64,000 nt of DNA from Planotetraspora silvatica. GTDB lineage: Bacteria; Actinomycetota; Actinomycetes; Streptosporangiales; Streptosporangiaceae. The notes beneath the pieces are model-generated. The model saw only the letters and a list, made by a program, of their open reading frames with translations, ran no database searches and had not been told where the DNA came from. Below are positions 51,949 to 61,795 of the stretch, in pieces. Location of the stretch: the NCBI RefSeq assembly GCF_016863315.1, contig NZ_BOOQ01000035.1, positions 1-64,000 of the forward strand, read 5' to 3'. The stretch's first letter is position 1, and each line of letters starts with the position of its first letter. Position numbers and translations under genes: made by a program.

Positions 51949-52680
51949 ATGAGTGTTGGCGCTGCTCTGTCGGAGGCGAGACAGAACGCCGAACTGACCG
52001 TTAGCCAGCTCAGCGATCGCACGAATATCCGAGAAACGATCATTCACGGCATCGAACGGGACGACTTCTCCGCGTGCGGCGGCGACTTCTACGCTCGCGG
52101 TCACATCAGGGCGATAGCGGGCTATCTGGGAGTGGAACCGGAGTCGATCATCCGGGAGTACGACGACGTGCACGCCGACACGCGGCCTCCCGTCCGCGCG
52201 GCGACCGTGTTCAACGTCAACAACCTGTTCCCCGGCAAGCACGGGCGCCGGATACCGAACTGGACGATGGCCGCGGCGGTCGCCCTGGCGATCGTGGTCA
52301 TCTTCGCGATCGTGCGGCTCCTCGGGGGGTCGGACGCGAAGACGGGGCAGACGGCGGCGGAGGCGCCCGTGGGCTCGTCGGACGCCAAGGTGCAGCACGC
52401 GAAGGCGCCGCACGTCGCCCGTGACGTCGTCGTCGTCAAGGTGTCCGCCGTAAAGCCGGCCTGGATCAACGTCAGGGACGCCAAGAACCACCGGCTCTTC
52501 CAGGGCACCCTGGAACAGGGGAAGACGGCCACATGGACGGCCAAGGACAAGGTGAAGGTCGTCATCGGTGACGCGGGTGCGGTCCGGTTCGAGGTCAACG
52601 GCAAGGACATCGGAGCCATCGGCAAGGATGGGCAGACCGTGCGCCGGTCATTCGGGCTCGGCATCCCGAGTGCCCGTTAG
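51949..52680 (+). CDS. RodZ-like HTH membrane protein (DUF4115)
   Basis: 243 aa: cytoplasmic HTH_25 domain ([40 protein letters not shown]), one transmembrane helix ([19 protein letters not shown]), and an extracytoplasmic DUF4115 beta domain ([13 protein letters not shown] to FGLGIP). Resembles the bactofilin/MreB-linked RodZ, but mycelial actinomycetes use it in a different context, so function is uncertain. ATG at 51949 gives the standard N-terminus; GTG at 51919 would add ten residues. Between ftsK and rimO as in Streptomyces. Confidence 0.88.
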   Translation: MSVGAALSEARQNAELTVSQLSDRTNIRETIIHGIERDDFSACGGDFYARGHIRAIAGYLGVEPESIIREYDDVHADTRPPVRAATVFNVNNLFPGKHGRRIPNWTMAAAVALAIVVIFAIVRLLGGSDAKTGQTAAEAPVGSSDAKVQHAKAPHVARDVVVVKVSAVKPAWINVRDAKNHRLFQGTLEQGKTATWTAKDKVKVVIGDAGAVRFEVNGKDIGAIGKDGQTVRRSFGLGIPSAR

Positions 52681-52709
52681 GGGCCTACTCCCGATACCGT
52701 AGGTTCATC

Positions 52710-54125
52710 ATGTCTTCTCGCCGAACCGTATCGCTGGTCACATTGGGTTGCGCACGCAACGAGGTCGACTCTGAGGAGCTCGCGGCCCGGCTCGAGGCTG
52801 CCGGCTGGCAGATGCACGACGACGATCCGGACGTCATCGTCGTCAACACGTGCGGGTTCATCGACTCGGCGAAGAAGGACTCCATCGACACCCTGCTCGC
52901 CGCGTCCGACTCCGGCGCGAAGGTGGTGGCGGCGGGCTGCATGGCCGAGAGGTACGGCGAGCAACTCGCCGGCGCTCTGCCTGAGGCCGCCGTGATCTCC
53001 TTCGACGACTACGCCGACATCGGGGCGCGTCTCGACGACGTGCTCGAGGGCAGGGCGCTGACACCGCACTCGCCGCGTGACCGGCGGACGTTGCTGCCGA
53101 TCAGTCCCGTGGACCGCTCCGCCGCGCACGCGCACATCCCCGGGCACGGCGCACTCCCGGAGGCCCTTCCTGAGGGTCTTGCGCCCGCCAGCGGGCCGAG
53201 GACGCTCAGGAAGCGGCTGACCGGGGGACCGGTCGCCGCGCTGAAGCTCGCGTCGGGGTGCGACCGCCGGTGCACGTTCTGCGCGATCCCGGCGTTCCGC
53301 GGCTCCTACGTGTCCCGCAGGCCTGAGGACCTGCTGGCCGAGGCCGAGTGGCTGGCCGGCGAGGGAGTGCGGGAGCTCGTGCTCGTCAGCGAGAACTCGA
53401 CCTCCTACGGCAAGGATCTGGGGGACCTGCGGGCGCTGGAGAAGCTGCTGCCCCAGCTCGCCGGGACCAAGGGGATCGAGCGCGTCAGGGTCAGCTACCT
53501 CCAGCCCGCCGAGCTGCGTCCCGGCCTCCTGGAGATCATCGCCTCGACCGAGGGCGTCGCGCCGTACTTCGACCTGTCCTTCCAGCACGCGAGCGGGCCG
53601 GTGTTGCGGCGCATGCGGCGGTTCGGCGATCCGCGGCGCTTCCTCGACCTGCTGGAGCGCGTCCGCGAACTGGCGCCGGAGGCGGGTGTGCGCTCCAACT
53701 TCATCGTCGGCTTCCCCGGGGAGACCCAGGAGCAGTTCGACGAGCTGACCGCGTTCCTCGAAGAGGCGCGGCTCGACGTGATCGGCGTCTTCGGCTACTC
53801 CGACGAGGAGGGCACAGAGGCGTTCTCCTTCGACGACAAGCTCGACCAGGACGTGGTCGACGAGCGGGTCGCCGCACTGAGCGAGCTCGCCGAGGAGCTG
53901 ACCGCTCAGCGGGCCGAGGAGCGCATCGGAACCGAGCTCGAGGTCCTCATAGAGGAGGACCTGGGAGACGGCGGCTACGAGGGCCGTGCGGCCCACCAGG
54001 GGCCCGAGGTGGACGGGTCGGTCACCGTTCAGGGCATCGGCCTGGTCCCCGGTCAGATCGTCCAGGCGGTCGTCGTCGATTCGGAGGGGGTTGACCTGAT
54101 CGCCCGCATCAAGGCAGGCGCATGA
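52710..54125 (+). CDS. rimO: Ribosomal protein S12 methylthiotransferase
   Basis: Radical-SAM enzyme that methylthiolates an Asp of S12. 471 aa: N-terminal UPF0004 domain with cysteines in [29 protein letters not shown] and [13 protein letters not shown]; radical SAM motif [14 protein letters not shown] (CxxxCxxC); C-terminal TRAM domain. The [21 protein letters not shown] stretch closes the TRAM barrel. Overlaps pgsA by 4 nt (ATGA). Confidence 0.96.
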   Translation: MSSRRTVSLVTLGCARNEVDSEELAARLEAAGWQMHDDDPDVIVVNTCGFIDSAKKDSIDTLLAASDSGAKVVAAGCMAERYGEQLAGALPEAAVISFDDYADIGARLDDVLEGRALTPHSPRDRRTLLPISPVDRSAAHAHIPGHGALPEALPEGLAPASGPRTLRKRLTGGPVAALKLASGCDRRCTFCAIPAFRGSYVSRRPEDLLAEAEWLAGEGVRELVLVSENSTSYGKDLGDLRALEKLLPQLAGTKGIERVRVSYLQPAELRPGLLEIIASTEGVAPYFDLSFQHASGPVLRRMRRFGDPRRFLDLLERVRELAPEAGVRSNFIVGFPGETQEQFDELTAFLEEARLDVIGVFGYSDEEGTEAFSFDDKLDQDVVDERVAALSELAEELTAQRAEERIGTELEVLIEEDLGDGGYEGRAAHQGPEVDGSVTVQGIGLVPGQIVQAVVVDSEGVDLIARIKAGA

Positions 54126-54781
54126 CGGAGCGAATAGAGCCCCCCTCCGGCGTTCCGAGCCCGCCGGAAGCCGCGCCGGCGGCTCAGCCCCCCTCCGTCG
54201 CGGACGCGTCCGCCGAGCCGCTGATCCGGCGCGTCAGCACGTGGAACATCGCCAACGTGCTGACCATCGCCCGGCTGGCGATCGTCCCCGTCTTCACGGT
54301 CTTCCTGTTCTTCGAGGGGTCCGGGTGGCGGATCGCCGCCCTGGCCGTCTTCATCGTCGCCTCCGTCACCGATCAGCTCGACGGCTGGCTCGCCAGGAAG
54401 TACGCCCTGATCACCGACTTCGGCAAGATCGCCGACCCGATCGCGGACAAGGCGCTGATCGGCGCCGCGCTCGTCAGCCTGTCGATCCTCGGTGAGATCC
54501 CCTGGTGGGTGACCATCGTCGTCATCGCCAGAGAGGCCGGCGTCACCCTCCTGCGCTTCCTGGTGATCCGCCACGGCGTCATTCCGGCGAGCTACGGCGG
54601 CAAGGTCAAGACCGTCCTGCAGATCGTCGCCATCGGCCTGTACATCCTCCCCGGCGTCCCGGACCTGCTCCGGTGGGCCGTCCTCGGGCTGGCCCTGGCC
54701 GTGACCATCGGAACCGGCGCCGACTACGTGTTCCGGGCCGTCCGGCTCAGGCGGGTGGCCAAGGCGGCGCGGTCCGAATGA
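54122..54781 (+). CDS. pgsA: CDP-diacylglycerol-glycerol-3-phosphate 3-phosphatidyltransferase
   Basis: Membrane enzyme making phosphatidylglycerophosphate. 219 aa with the CDP-alcohol phosphotransferase signature [20 protein letters not shown] followed by ADPIADK (D-x2-DG-x2-AR-x8-G-x3-D-x3-D). A Pro-rich cytosolic leader precedes the first helix. Start and stop both overlap neighbours by 4 nt. Confidence 0.94.
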   Translation: MTERIEPPSGVPSPPEAAPAAQPPSVADASAEPLIRRVSTWNIANVLTIARLAIVPVFTVFLFFEGSGWRIAALAVFIVASVTDQLDGWLARKYALITDFGKIADPIADKALIGAALVSLSILGEIPWWVTIVVIAREAGVTLLRFLVIRHGVIPASYGGKVKTVLQIVAIGLYILPGVPDLLRWAVLGLALAVTIGTGADYVFRAVRLRRVAKAARSE

Positions 54782-55254
54782 CGGCCGACGCCGCGCGGAT
54801 CCTCGCGTCGCTGGTCCGGCGCAACGCCACGATCTCCGTGGCCGAGTCCCTGACGGGCGGGCTCATCGGCGCGACCCTGACCGGCACGGCGGGGGCGTCG
54901 GCCGCGTTCCGCGGGGGCGTGATCGCCTACGCGACCGAACTCAAGGCCGAGTTACTCGGCGTGCCCGCGGATCTGCTCGAAAGAGAAGGCGCGGTCCACC
55001 CGGACGTCGCCGCGGCGATGGCGGCCGGAGTGCGCAAGCTCACAAGATCCGACTACGGGCTCGCGGTGACCGGAGTGGCGGGACCCGACCCTCAGGACGG
55101 CAGGCCGGTGGGCACGGTCCACATCGCTCTGCGAGGTCCCGGGGACCGCGTCTGGCACCGGGATCTGCTCCTTGACGGGGACCGCGAGGCGATACGAACC
55201 GGGACATGTCTGGAGGCTTTGGGCCTGCTCGCAGGTGTGCTGGAGGCAAATTGA
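54778..55254 (+). CDS. cinA: CinA C-terminal family protein (NMN amidohydrolase PncC-like)
   Basis: 158-aa protein matching the stand-alone PncC/CinA-C domain: [58 protein letters not shown] and GTVHIAL. The family deamidates nicotinamide mononucleotide. ATG overlaps the pgsA stop. Sits immediately before clgR as in Streptomyces. Confidence 0.9.
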   Translation: MTADAARILASLVRRNATISVAESLTGGLIGATLTGTAGASAAFRGGVIAYATELKAELLGVPADLLEREGAVHPDVAAAMAAGVRKLTRSDYGLAVTGVAGPDPQDGRPVGTVHIALRGPGDRVWHRDLLLDGDREAIRTGTCLEALGLLAGVLEAN

Positions 55255-55525
55255 GGGGAACATTCTGGGTGATTACCGCGTTACGTCACCAGCGAACATG
55301 CTCACCACGGTCTGCCGCGGTGTTGCCCTCTACAGGTACGGTGGATGTGTGAGTGAGGTCCGTGAGCCATCGGCGAGGAGCAAGTCAGGCACGCGTCCGG
55401 CGAAGGGGCCGAGCGAATCGATGATGACGGCGAGGAGCATGTACGAAGGGCGTTCGAAGAACGGGCGACATGAGCCCACCGCGCGAGGCGTCGTCAAGGC
55501 GCCCCCGCTGGGGAGGGAGCGACAG

Positions 55526-55891
55526 ATGGTCCTGCTGCGTCAGCTGCTCGGTGACGTGCTGCGGCGGCTGAGGGTGCGGCAGAATCGCACCCTTCGCGAG
55601 GTCTCCACTCTCGCGCGCGTCTCGCTCGGGTACCTGTCCGAGGTCGAGCGCGGCCAGAAGGAAGCCTCGTCGGAGCTGCTCGCCTCGATCTGCGGCGCCC
55701 TCGGCGTGCCGCTTTCTCAGGTGTTGCGTGAGGTGTCCGACCAGTTCGCGCTCGCCGAACTCCAGGCCGCCCCGGTGATGGCCGATGTGCCGGAGCACGA
55801 GCGGCTTCCCGTTGCGGAGACCGTGCCGGGTGCCATTTCGGACTCGGGTTTCGACGGTTTCCCCGAAGTGAAGGACATGGTCGCCGCCTAG
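55526..55891 (+). CDS. clgR: ClgR-type XRE regulator of Clp/Lon proteolysis
   Basis: Helix-turn-helix activator of clp and other stress genes in actinobacteria. 121 aa from ATG 55526, with GGGAG about 6 nt upstream; the protein opens [20 protein letters not shown] and has the ClgR HTH ([38 protein letters not shown]). It ends in VAA-like residues (MVAA), consistent with the Clp-degradable AA tail of ClgR proteins. An in-frame GTG at 55349 lies next to a TACGGT hexamer and could give a leaderless 180-aa form. Overlaps the convergent glycosylase gene by 4 nt. Confidence 0.9.
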   Translation: MVLLRQLLGDVLRRLRVRQNRTLREVSTLARVSLGYLSEVERGQKEASSELLASICGALGVPLSQVLREVSDQFALAELQAAPVMADVPEHERLPVAETVPGAISDSGFDGFPEVKDMVAA

Positions 55892-56673
55892 CCGGGCTGG
55901 CACACACGGCACCAGAAGATCAACCGTTCGTATGGCTGTTCCCCCATCTCTCCGCTGCTGACCGGGTTTCCGCAGAGGCGGCAGGGTCGGCGGGCCCTGC
56001 CGTACACGAAGAGTGAGCGCCCGGGTCGGAGATCCCCCGTCGTGACCGGTAGCGGCGCGTCCTTGCTCGCGTCCATGAGCCGGTGCGCGAGCGTCACCAG
56101 TGAGTGCAGCTCATCGGGTGGAATCGACTCCACCGTCCGCCACGGCGACAGACGCGCGGCGAAGAGCGTCTCGGCCCGCCAGATCGTGCCGATCCCCGCC
56201 AGGTGGCGTTGGTCCAGGAGCGCCTCCCCGATCGTGCGCCGCGGTTCCCCGAGCAGGTTCGACGCCGCCACCGCCGCGTCCCAGCCCGGGCCGAGCAGAT
56301 CCGGCCCCAGATGGCCGATGACACGATCCTCCCGATCCGTGGGAACCAGGTCGACCATGCCCAGCCTGACGCCCAGGGCCGTCCATTCCGCGTTGGCCAG
56401 GATGAGCCGGACGACGTCGCCTCGTGGCGCGGGACGCCCCGTCGCGACCACCCGCCAACTGCCGTCCATCCGCAGATGGGTGTGGACGGTGACCCCGCCC
56501 TGGACTCGCGTGAGCAGGTGCTTGCCGTACGAGATGGTCGTGACGACGGCGCGACCCCGCAGGTCGGCGGTGGCGTGACGGGGGACCCGGAAGTCCGACC
56601 GGGTCAGCACCCGGCCGTCGAGGGCCTCCCTGAGCCGTTTCGCGGTCCGGTGGACGGCGTCACCTTCGGGCAT
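55888..56673 (-). CDS. Fpg/Nei-family DNA glycosylase
   Basis: 261-aa base-excision repair enzyme of the endonuclease VIII (Nei) branch: catalytic P2-E3 (MPEGDAVHR), a Lys in YGKHLL, helix-two-turn-helix around [17 protein letters not shown], and the C-terminal zinc finger CRLCGNP...CRVC. Removes oxidised pyrimidines and nicks the AP site. ATG at 56673 is required to place the catalytic Pro at position 2. Confidence 0.94.
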   Translation of the reverse strand: MPEGDAVHRTAKRLREALDGRVLTRSDFRVPRHATADLRGRAVVTTISYGKHLLTRVQGGVTVHTHLRMDGSWRVVATGRPAPRGDVVRLILANAEWTALGVRLGMVDLVPTDREDRVIGHLGPDLLGPGWDAAVAASNLLGEPRRTIGEALLDQRHLAGIGTIWRAETLFAARLSPWRTVESIPPDELHSLVTLAHRLMDASKDAPLPVTTGDLRPGRSLFVYGRARRPCRLCGNPVSSGEMGEQPYERLIFWCRVCQPG

Positions 56674-56740
56674 GCGGACCGTCTCTCCGGCGCGTCGCCG
56701 CGCCACCTGCTCGGAAAGATCTTGGCGTCGCCGCCGGTTC

Positions 56741-57205
56741 TCAGACCGGAGTGTGCGAGTTCCACGCCGACGGGTCGGAGGAGAGCTCGGTCACGCGGGC
56801 GGGCAGCTCACCCTTGGCGATCTGCTCGAGCGTGACCTCCTCCAGGATGGCCCGCTCGCTGGCCCGCAACGCGATCCACACCTGCTGCAGCGCCTGGGCC
56901 GCGCCCAGGTAGCCCACGTGCTCGGGCCGCTCACCCCTGACGTTGGCAAGCGGTCCGTCAACGGCGCGGATCACGTCCGCGAGCGAGATCTGGCTGGCCG
57001 GCCGGGCCAGCACGTAGCCGCCCTCAGGGCCGCGCTGGCCGCGGACGAGCCCGGCACGGCGCATCTGGAGGAGGATGTTCTCCAAGTATTTAGGGGGCAT
57101 TTCCTGCCCCTTGGCCAGCTCGCCCACCGTTGTGGGGCCCTCGCCCGCGGCGGCGAGCTCGGCGGCGGCACGGAGGGCGTAGTCGACACGGGCAGAAAGT
57201 CGCAT
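56741..57205 (-). CDS. Rrf2-family regulator lacking cysteines
   Basis: 154-aa winged-helix protein: MRLSARVDYALRAAAELAAA, MPPKYLENILLQMRRAGLV and GPEGGYVLARPASQISLADV are diagnostic of Rrf2. It has no cysteine, so it cannot hold an Fe-S cluster as IscR, NsrR or RsrR do; a CymR-like protein-ligand or small-molecule mode is more likely. Start ATG at 57205 is 8 nt from GATAAT, suggesting a near-leaderless promoter. Divergent from the Fe-S photolyase gene, which it may control. Confidence 0.9.
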   Translation of the reverse strand: MRLSARVDYALRAAAELAAAGEGPTTVGELAKGQEMPPKYLENILLQMRRAGLVRGQRGPEGGYVLARPASQISLADVIRAVDGPLANVRGERPEHVGYLGAAQALQQVWIALRASERAILEEVTLEQIAKGELPARVTELSSDPSAWNSHTPV

Positions 57206-57299
57206 GTAGTCGATTATCCCGCCTGGTTGGCACTGGTTAGACGGCAACCTCGCAACTGGCGGCCCCGGAGATCGTCATCGGGCCCGCCTAGCATGAAGT

Positions 57300-58781
57300 A
57301 TGGGGAACGGACCCAGGCGGTGGCTGTTCGCCGACCAGCTCGGAGACCACTTCCTGGACGACGGCGACCAGCCGGTGCTGCTGGTGGAGGCCCGTTCGGT
57401 GCTGGAGAGAAGGCGCTTCCACCGGCAGAAGGCCCACCTGGTCCTGTCCGCTCTGCGCCACCGGGCGGCGGAGCTCGGAGACCGGGTGATCTTCATCAGG
57501 ACCGGCACGTACGGCGAGGCCCTCGACGCGGTCGGGGAGCCGCTCACCGTGTGCCATCCGACCAGCCACGCGGCGGCGGCCTTCGTCTCCGGACGGGCGA
57601 AGGTGACCGTGTTGCCGGCCCGTGGGTTCACCACGACGCGGGAGGACTTCGCGGCCTGGGCCGAGGGACGTGGTGACCGCCGGCTGCTCATGGAGGACTT
57701 CTACCGCGACGCCCGGCGCCGGCTGGGCGTGCTGATGGACGGCGACGAGCCCGCCGGCGGCCGATGGAACTTCGACGCGGACAACCGGGAGCCACCGCCG
57801 CGCGGCGGCCTCGGCGTGCCGGGGCCGTGGCGCCCGGTGGAGGACGAGATAGACGAGCAGGTGCGGCGGGATCTCGACCGCTGGGAACGCGACGGCGTGG
57901 TCGCCTTCGTCGGCAGGGACGGCCCGCGCGCCTTCCCCGCGACCCGGGCCGAGGCGGCCGACGCGCTGGCCTGCTTCGTCGCCCGGCGTCTGCCGTGCTT
58001 CGGCCCCTACCAGGACGCCATGTCGTCGGCCGACCCGGTGATGGCCCACAGCCTGCTGTCGCCCGCGCTCAACCTGGGCCTGCTCGATCCCCTGGACTGT
58101 GTGCGGGAGGCCGAGGCCGCCTACAGGGAGGGCCGGGTGCCGCTGCGGAGCGCGGAGGGCTACATCCGGCAGCTCATCGGGTGGCGGGACTACGTCTGGC
58201 ACCTCTACTGGCATCTCGGGCCCGGATACCGGCGGGAGAATCGGCTGTCCGCCCGTACTCCGCTGCCCGAGTGGTTCGCCGAACTCGACGCGGACGCGGT
58301 GGAGGCGCGCTGCCTGTCGTGGGCGCTCGGCCAGGTCCGCGACCACGGGTTCGCCCACCACATCGTCCGGCTGATGGTGCTCGGCAACTACGCCCTTCAG
58401 CGCGCGTTCGAGCCGGGGCAGCTCACGGACTGGTTCCACCGGTGTTTCGTCGACGGCTACGACTGGGTGATGACGCCCAACGTCGTCGGCATGTCCCAGC
58501 ACGCCGACGGCGGCGTGCTCGCGACCAAGCCCTACGCCTCCGGCGGGGCGTACATCAACCGGATGAGCGACTTCTGCCACGCCTGCCGGTACCGGCCCGA
58601 CCGGCGGACGGGGGCCGACGCCTGTCCCTTCACCACCGGCTACTGGTCGTTCATCGCGCGCAACGAGGAACGCCTGGCCGCCAACCCGCGCATGGCGCGC
58701 AGCGTGCGGGGGATGCGACGGCTGAACGACATCGACGAGGTCCGCGCGATCGAGGCCGATCGCGGGGACGCGCCCCCGTGA
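57300..58781 (+). CDS. Fe-S bacterial cryptochrome/photolyase (FeS-BCP, PhrB-like)
   Basis: 493-aa cryptochrome/photolyase-related protein. N-terminal FLFADQLGDHF-like Rossmann domain (RRWLFADQLGDHFLDDGDQP), then the FAD domain (SAEGYIRQLIGWRDYVWHLY, MTPNVVGMSQHADGG). Cys in EARCLSW plus C-x2-C-x12-C in FCHACRYRPDRRTGADAC match the 4Fe-4S ligands of Agrobacterium PhrB, a (6-4) photolyase. The ATG at 57300 is 5 nt from a TAGCAT hexamer (leaderless style). Divergent from the Rrf2 gene across a 94-bp gap. Confidence 0.9.
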   Translation: MGNGPRRWLFADQLGDHFLDDGDQPVLLVEARSVLERRRFHRQKAHLVLSALRHRAAELGDRVIFIRTGTYGEALDAVGEPLTVCHPTSHAAAAFVSGRAKVTVLPARGFTTTREDFAAWAEGRGDRRLLMEDFYRDARRRLGVLMDGDEPAGGRWNFDADNREPPPRGGLGVPGPWRPVEDEIDEQVRRDLDRWERDGVVAFVGRDGPRAFPATRAEAADALACFVARRLPCFGPYQDAMSSADPVMAHSLLSPALNLGLLDPLDCVREAEAAYREGRVPLRSAEGYIRQLIGWRDYVWHLYWHLGPGYRRENRLSARTPLPEWFAELDADAVEARCLSWALGQVRDHGFAHHIVRLMVLGNYALQRAFEPGQLTDWFHRCFVDGYDWVMTPNVVGMSQHADGGVLATKPYASGGAYINRMSDFCHACRYRPDRRTGADACPFTTGYWSFIARNEERLAANPRMARSVRGMRRLNDIDEVRAIEADRGDAPP

Positions 58782-58888
58782 GCGCGCCGGCGGGTGGCGA
58801 CGCCCCCGGGCGGGTGCCGTACAGGCGGGGCGCGACGGGAACGGCCTCCCTGGAGCGCTGCACGGCCTTGTCGGCTCGCTAAGCTTGC

Positions 58889-58904
58889 AGGAAACTTTGT
58901 TGAC
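58889..58904 (+). promoter_or_regulatory. Possible ROK operator
   Basis: AGGAAACTTTGTTGAC at about 58889-58904, upstream of the ROK gene. The GGAAACTTT core resembles palindromic GGAAACTTTCC-type sites reported for actinobacterial ROK regulators, but the right arm is degenerate. Confidence 0.35.
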
Positions 58905-58960
58905 GATTTGCGGGCGCGGACGGCGCCGGTTCCACGGGGGCGACGATAGAAAGCAGGAGC

Positions 58961-60139
58961 ATGGAGCGACGTCCTGGCGTGCCCAGGCTGCTCCGGGAGA
59001 TAAACGACCGGGCCGCACTGGAGTTGTTGCTCGCCTCGGGGCCGCTGACGCGCGGCCAGATCGGCGAGCTGACCGGGCTCTCGAAGGTCACCGCCTCACA
59101 GACGCTGGCCCGTCTCGAGGAGCGCGGTCTGGTGGAGGTCGTCGGGGAGCAGGCGGGCAACCGCGGGCCGAACGCGGCGCTCTACGGCGTCATCCCGTCC
59201 TGCGCCTACGTCGCGGGTCTCGAGGTCGGCCCCGACTCGGTCACCGCCGCGATCGCGGACATCAACGGCGACATCGTCGCCGAGGTCACCGCGTCGCCGA
59301 GTGGGCAGGACGATCCCGTCTCGGTCGTGCACAACGCGGTGGTCAAGGCGTGCCGTTCGGCCAAGGTGGCGCTGTCGCGCCTGCGCGGCGTCGTGATCGG
59401 CGCCCCGGGCGTCGTGGACCCGCGCACCGGTGACGTGCGCTTCTCCTTCGACCTGCCGCACTGGCACGAGGGAATCCACGAGGCGCTGGCCAGGGATCTG
59501 CGCCGGGACCTCACGATCGAGAACGACGTGAACCTCGCCGCGATCGCCGAACGGGCCAAGGGGGCCGCTCAGGAGGTCGACGACTTCGTGCTCCTGTGGG
59601 TGGGACGGGGCATCGGTCTCGCGGTGGTGCTCGGCGGGCGGCTGCACCGCGGTCGTTCGGGGAGCGCCGGTGAGATCGGGTACCTCCCCGTGCCCGGCGT
59701 GCCGCTGGCCGAGGACGTCAAGGCCACACCCGGCCGATTGCCGTCCCTCGCGGGAGGCCTCCAGTCGCTGGTCAGCGCGGAAGCGGTGACCGAACTCGCC
59801 AGGGAGTTCGGCTTCACGGGGACGAGCGCCGCCGACTGCGTGACCCAGGCCGTGGCGGCGGGCGACCGGGGCGACCGGCTGCTCGACGAGATCGCCTCCC
59901 GGCTCGCGCTCGGCGTCGCGTCGGTGTGCGTGGTGCTCGACCCCGGCCTCGTGGTGCTCGCCGGGGAAGTGGGGCAGGCGGGGGGAGCCGGCCTGACCTC
60001 CCGGGTGGAGGAGGCCGTCGCCCGGATCTGCCCGATCCGTCCCGAGGTCGTCACCAGCGAGGTCGGCGGCAAGCCGGTTCTGCGCGGCGCCGTCCTCGCC
60101 GCCCTCGACCAGGCACGCGAGGGCATCTTCGCCTCCTGA
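58961..60139 (+). CDS. ROK-family transcriptional regulator
   Basis: 392 aa: N-terminal winged helix (PLTRGQIGELTGLSKVTASQ, LARLEERGLVEVVG) and a ROK sugar-kinase-like domain (YVAGLEVGPDSVTAAIADI, GVVIGAPGVVDP, ENDVNLAAIAERA). The usual ROK zinc motif CxCGxxGCxE after the GEIGYLPV strand is absent; the region reads VPGVPLAEDVKATPGRLP instead. GGAG precedes the ATG. Convergent with a GH3/ABC cluster for N-acetylhexosamine sugars, its likely regulon. Confidence 0.9.
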   Translation: MERRPGVPRLLREINDRAALELLLASGPLTRGQIGELTGLSKVTASQTLARLEERGLVEVVGEQAGNRGPNAALYGVIPSCAYVAGLEVGPDSVTAAIADINGDIVAEVTASPSGQDDPVSVVHNAVVKACRSAKVALSRLRGVVIGAPGVVDPRTGDVRFSFDLPHWHEGIHEALARDLRRDLTIENDVNLAAIAERAKGAAQEVDDFVLLWVGRGIGLAVVLGGRLHRGRSGSAGEIGYLPVPGVPLAEDVKATPGRLPSLAGGLQSLVSAEAVTELAREFGFTGTSAADCVTQAVAAGDRGDRLLDEIASRLALGVASVCVVLDPGLVVLAGEVGQAGGAGLTSRVEEAVARICPIRPEVVTSEVGGKPVLRGAVLAALDQAREGIFAS

Positions 60140-60156
60140 CCCCACGGAGAGGTGAA

Positions 60157-60194
60157 CCACTCGCGGCGCCGCCCCCGCTGGCCGCCGCGAGTGG
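60157..60194. terminator. Bidirectional terminator between ROK and GH3 genes
   Basis: CCACTCGCGGCG (60157-60168) pairs perfectly with CGCCGCGAGTGG (60183-60194), 14-nt loop. Lies between convergent genes. Confidence 0.75.
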
Positions 60195-60198
60195 TGGT

Positions 60199-61692
60199 TC
60201 AGGCGGTCAGCAACTCGGCGGCCGCCTGAGCGTTGGGGCGGGCGGCGCCGTACGTCGCGATGTAGGCGGCGGCCTCGGGGCGCCAGACCGGCAGGCCCAT
60301 CTCGACGACGATCGCGTCGGGGCGCGCGGAGACCAGGTCGGAGACGAACGACCGGGTACGCGGGTGGCGGTGGGCGTCCTTGACCACGATGACCAGCGAC
60401 CGGCCCCCCGCCCGGCCGAGCAGTTCTCGGCCGTCGGCCTCCTCGGGCTTCACCCGGACGACCTCCGCCTCCGGAAGCCAGGGGGCGAACCCCCACGGCA
60501 CGTCGCCGACCGCGATGGTCGGCGGGGTGTCCACCTCGATCACGAGCGGGTCGACCAGGGGCGCCGCCGACCCGGTCAGCGAGACCGCGCGGCGCGCGGC
60601 GTCGAGGCCGATGACGTTGCCCTCGCCGGTGTTCTGCCGCGGCGCGGCGAACCATTGCCGCAGCCGTTCGACCCGCTCGTTGGCCTCTTCCAGCCGGGCG
60701 GCGGGCAGACGGCCGTCGTGCACGGCGGACACGATCTCGGCGAGCATCGCCTGGATCTCCTCGGGCGTCGGCAACGGCCCCAGGCAGAGCAGGTCCGAGC
60801 CCGCCCGCAGCGACAGGACTGCGCCGCCGCCGAGCCCCACACTCTTGGTGATCGCGTGCATGTCGAGCGCGTCGGTGATCACCACGCCGTCGTACGCCAT
60901 CTCCTGCCGGAGCAGGCCGGTCAGCGCCGCCGTGCTCAGCGTGGCGGGGGTGGTGCCGGTGAGGCCGGGGACGGAGACGTGCGCCGTCATGATCGACTTG
61001 GTGCCGGCTGTGATCGCCGCGCGGAACGGCACGAGTTCGCGCTCCCACAGCAGTTCGGGGGACGCGTCGACGACCGGGATCTCCAGGTGGGAGTCCTGCC
61101 GGGTCGCCCCGTGGCCGGGGAAGTGCTTGACGCAGGCGGCCACCCCGAGTGACTGGAGTCCGCGGACCGCGGCCACGGTGTGCCGCGCCACTAGGCCGGG
61201 TGACGCGCCGAACGACCGGGTTCCGATCACCGGGTTGTCGTCGGCGGTGTTGACGTCGGCGACCGGTCCCATGTCCAGGTTCACCCCGCAACGGACCAGT
61301 TCGGACGCGATGGAGTGGTAGACCCGCTCGGTCAGCTCGACGTCGTCGACGGCGCCGAGAGCCGCGTTGCCCGGATAGGGGCTTCCGGTGTGGTAGGCCA
61401 GCCGCGTGACGTCGCCACCCTCCTCGTCGAGGGAGATGACCGGGCGTCCCGCGCCTGTGAGCTGCCCCGTCAGGGTGGCGAGCTGCGCGGAGTCCGCGAC
61501 GTTGAAGCCGAAGAGGGTGACGCCTCCGAGCCCGTTCTCCAGTGCCTGGAGGACCCAGTCGGGGGCGGTGGTGCCGGGAAAGGCGACGAGCAGCGTGCCG
61601 GCCGCGAGACGATGCAGCCCCCGATCGCTGATGTTCGCGGAGAAGCCTGCGATCCCCTCCGATGGAGGGAGATCGCGGGATGAGGCAGACAT
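60199..61692 (-). CDS. GH3 beta-N-acetylhexosaminidase (NagZ-like)
   Basis: 497 aa without signal peptide, so cytoplasmic. GH3 barrel with the NagZ signature VKHFPGHGATRQDSH and the nucleophile region VVITDALDMHAI, plus PVISLDEEGGDVTRL. A C-terminal alpha/beta domain (~residues 360-497) extends beyond the minimal barrel. Last gene of the leftward ABC importer operon, the layout of the Streptomyces das locus in which an N-acetylglucosaminidase gene follows the chitobiose transporter. Likely hydrolyses imported chito-oligosaccharides or cell-wall amino sugars. ATG 61692 has AAGGAG about 10 nt upstream. Confidence 0.88.
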   Translation of the reverse strand: MSASSRDLPPSEGIAGFSANISDRGLHRLAAGTLLVAFPGTTAPDWVLQALENGLGGVTLFGFNVADSAQLATLTGQLTGAGRPVISLDEEGGDVTRLAYHTGSPYPGNAALGAVDDVELTERVYHSIASELVRCGVNLDMGPVADVNTADDNPVIGTRSFGASPGLVARHTVAAVRGLQSLGVAACVKHFPGHGATRQDSHLEIPVVDASPELLWERELVPFRAAITAGTKSIMTAHVSVPGLTGTTPATLSTAALTGLLRQEMAYDGVVITDALDMHAITKSVGLGGGAVLSLRAGSDLLCLGPLPTPEEIQAMLAEIVSAVHDGRLPAARLEEANERVERLRQWFAAPRQNTGEGNVIGLDAARRAVSLTGSAAPLVDPLVIEVDTPPTIAVGDVPWGFAPWLPEAEVVRVKPEEADGRELLGRAGGRSLVIVVKDAHRHPRTRSFVSDLVSARPDAIVVEMGLPVWRPEAAAYIATYGAARPNAQAAAELLTA

Positions 61693-61738
61693 GCTGTCTC
61701 GGCTCCTTACCTGTAGGAGGTGCGGATTCACGGGCATG

Positions 61739-61779
61739 CCCGTACGGGCCACGCCTTCGTGAGGCGGTGGCCGTACGGG
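61739..61779. promoter_or_regulatory. Intercistronic hairpin between permease and GH3 genes
   Basis: CCCGTACGGGCCACGCC (61739-61755) pairs with GGCGGTGGCCGTACGGG (61763-61779) with single-base bulges. It may attenuate GH3 expression relative to the transporter or protect the transporter mRNA. Confidence 0.5.
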
Positions 61780-61795
61780 GGGCCCGAAGGCGGGG

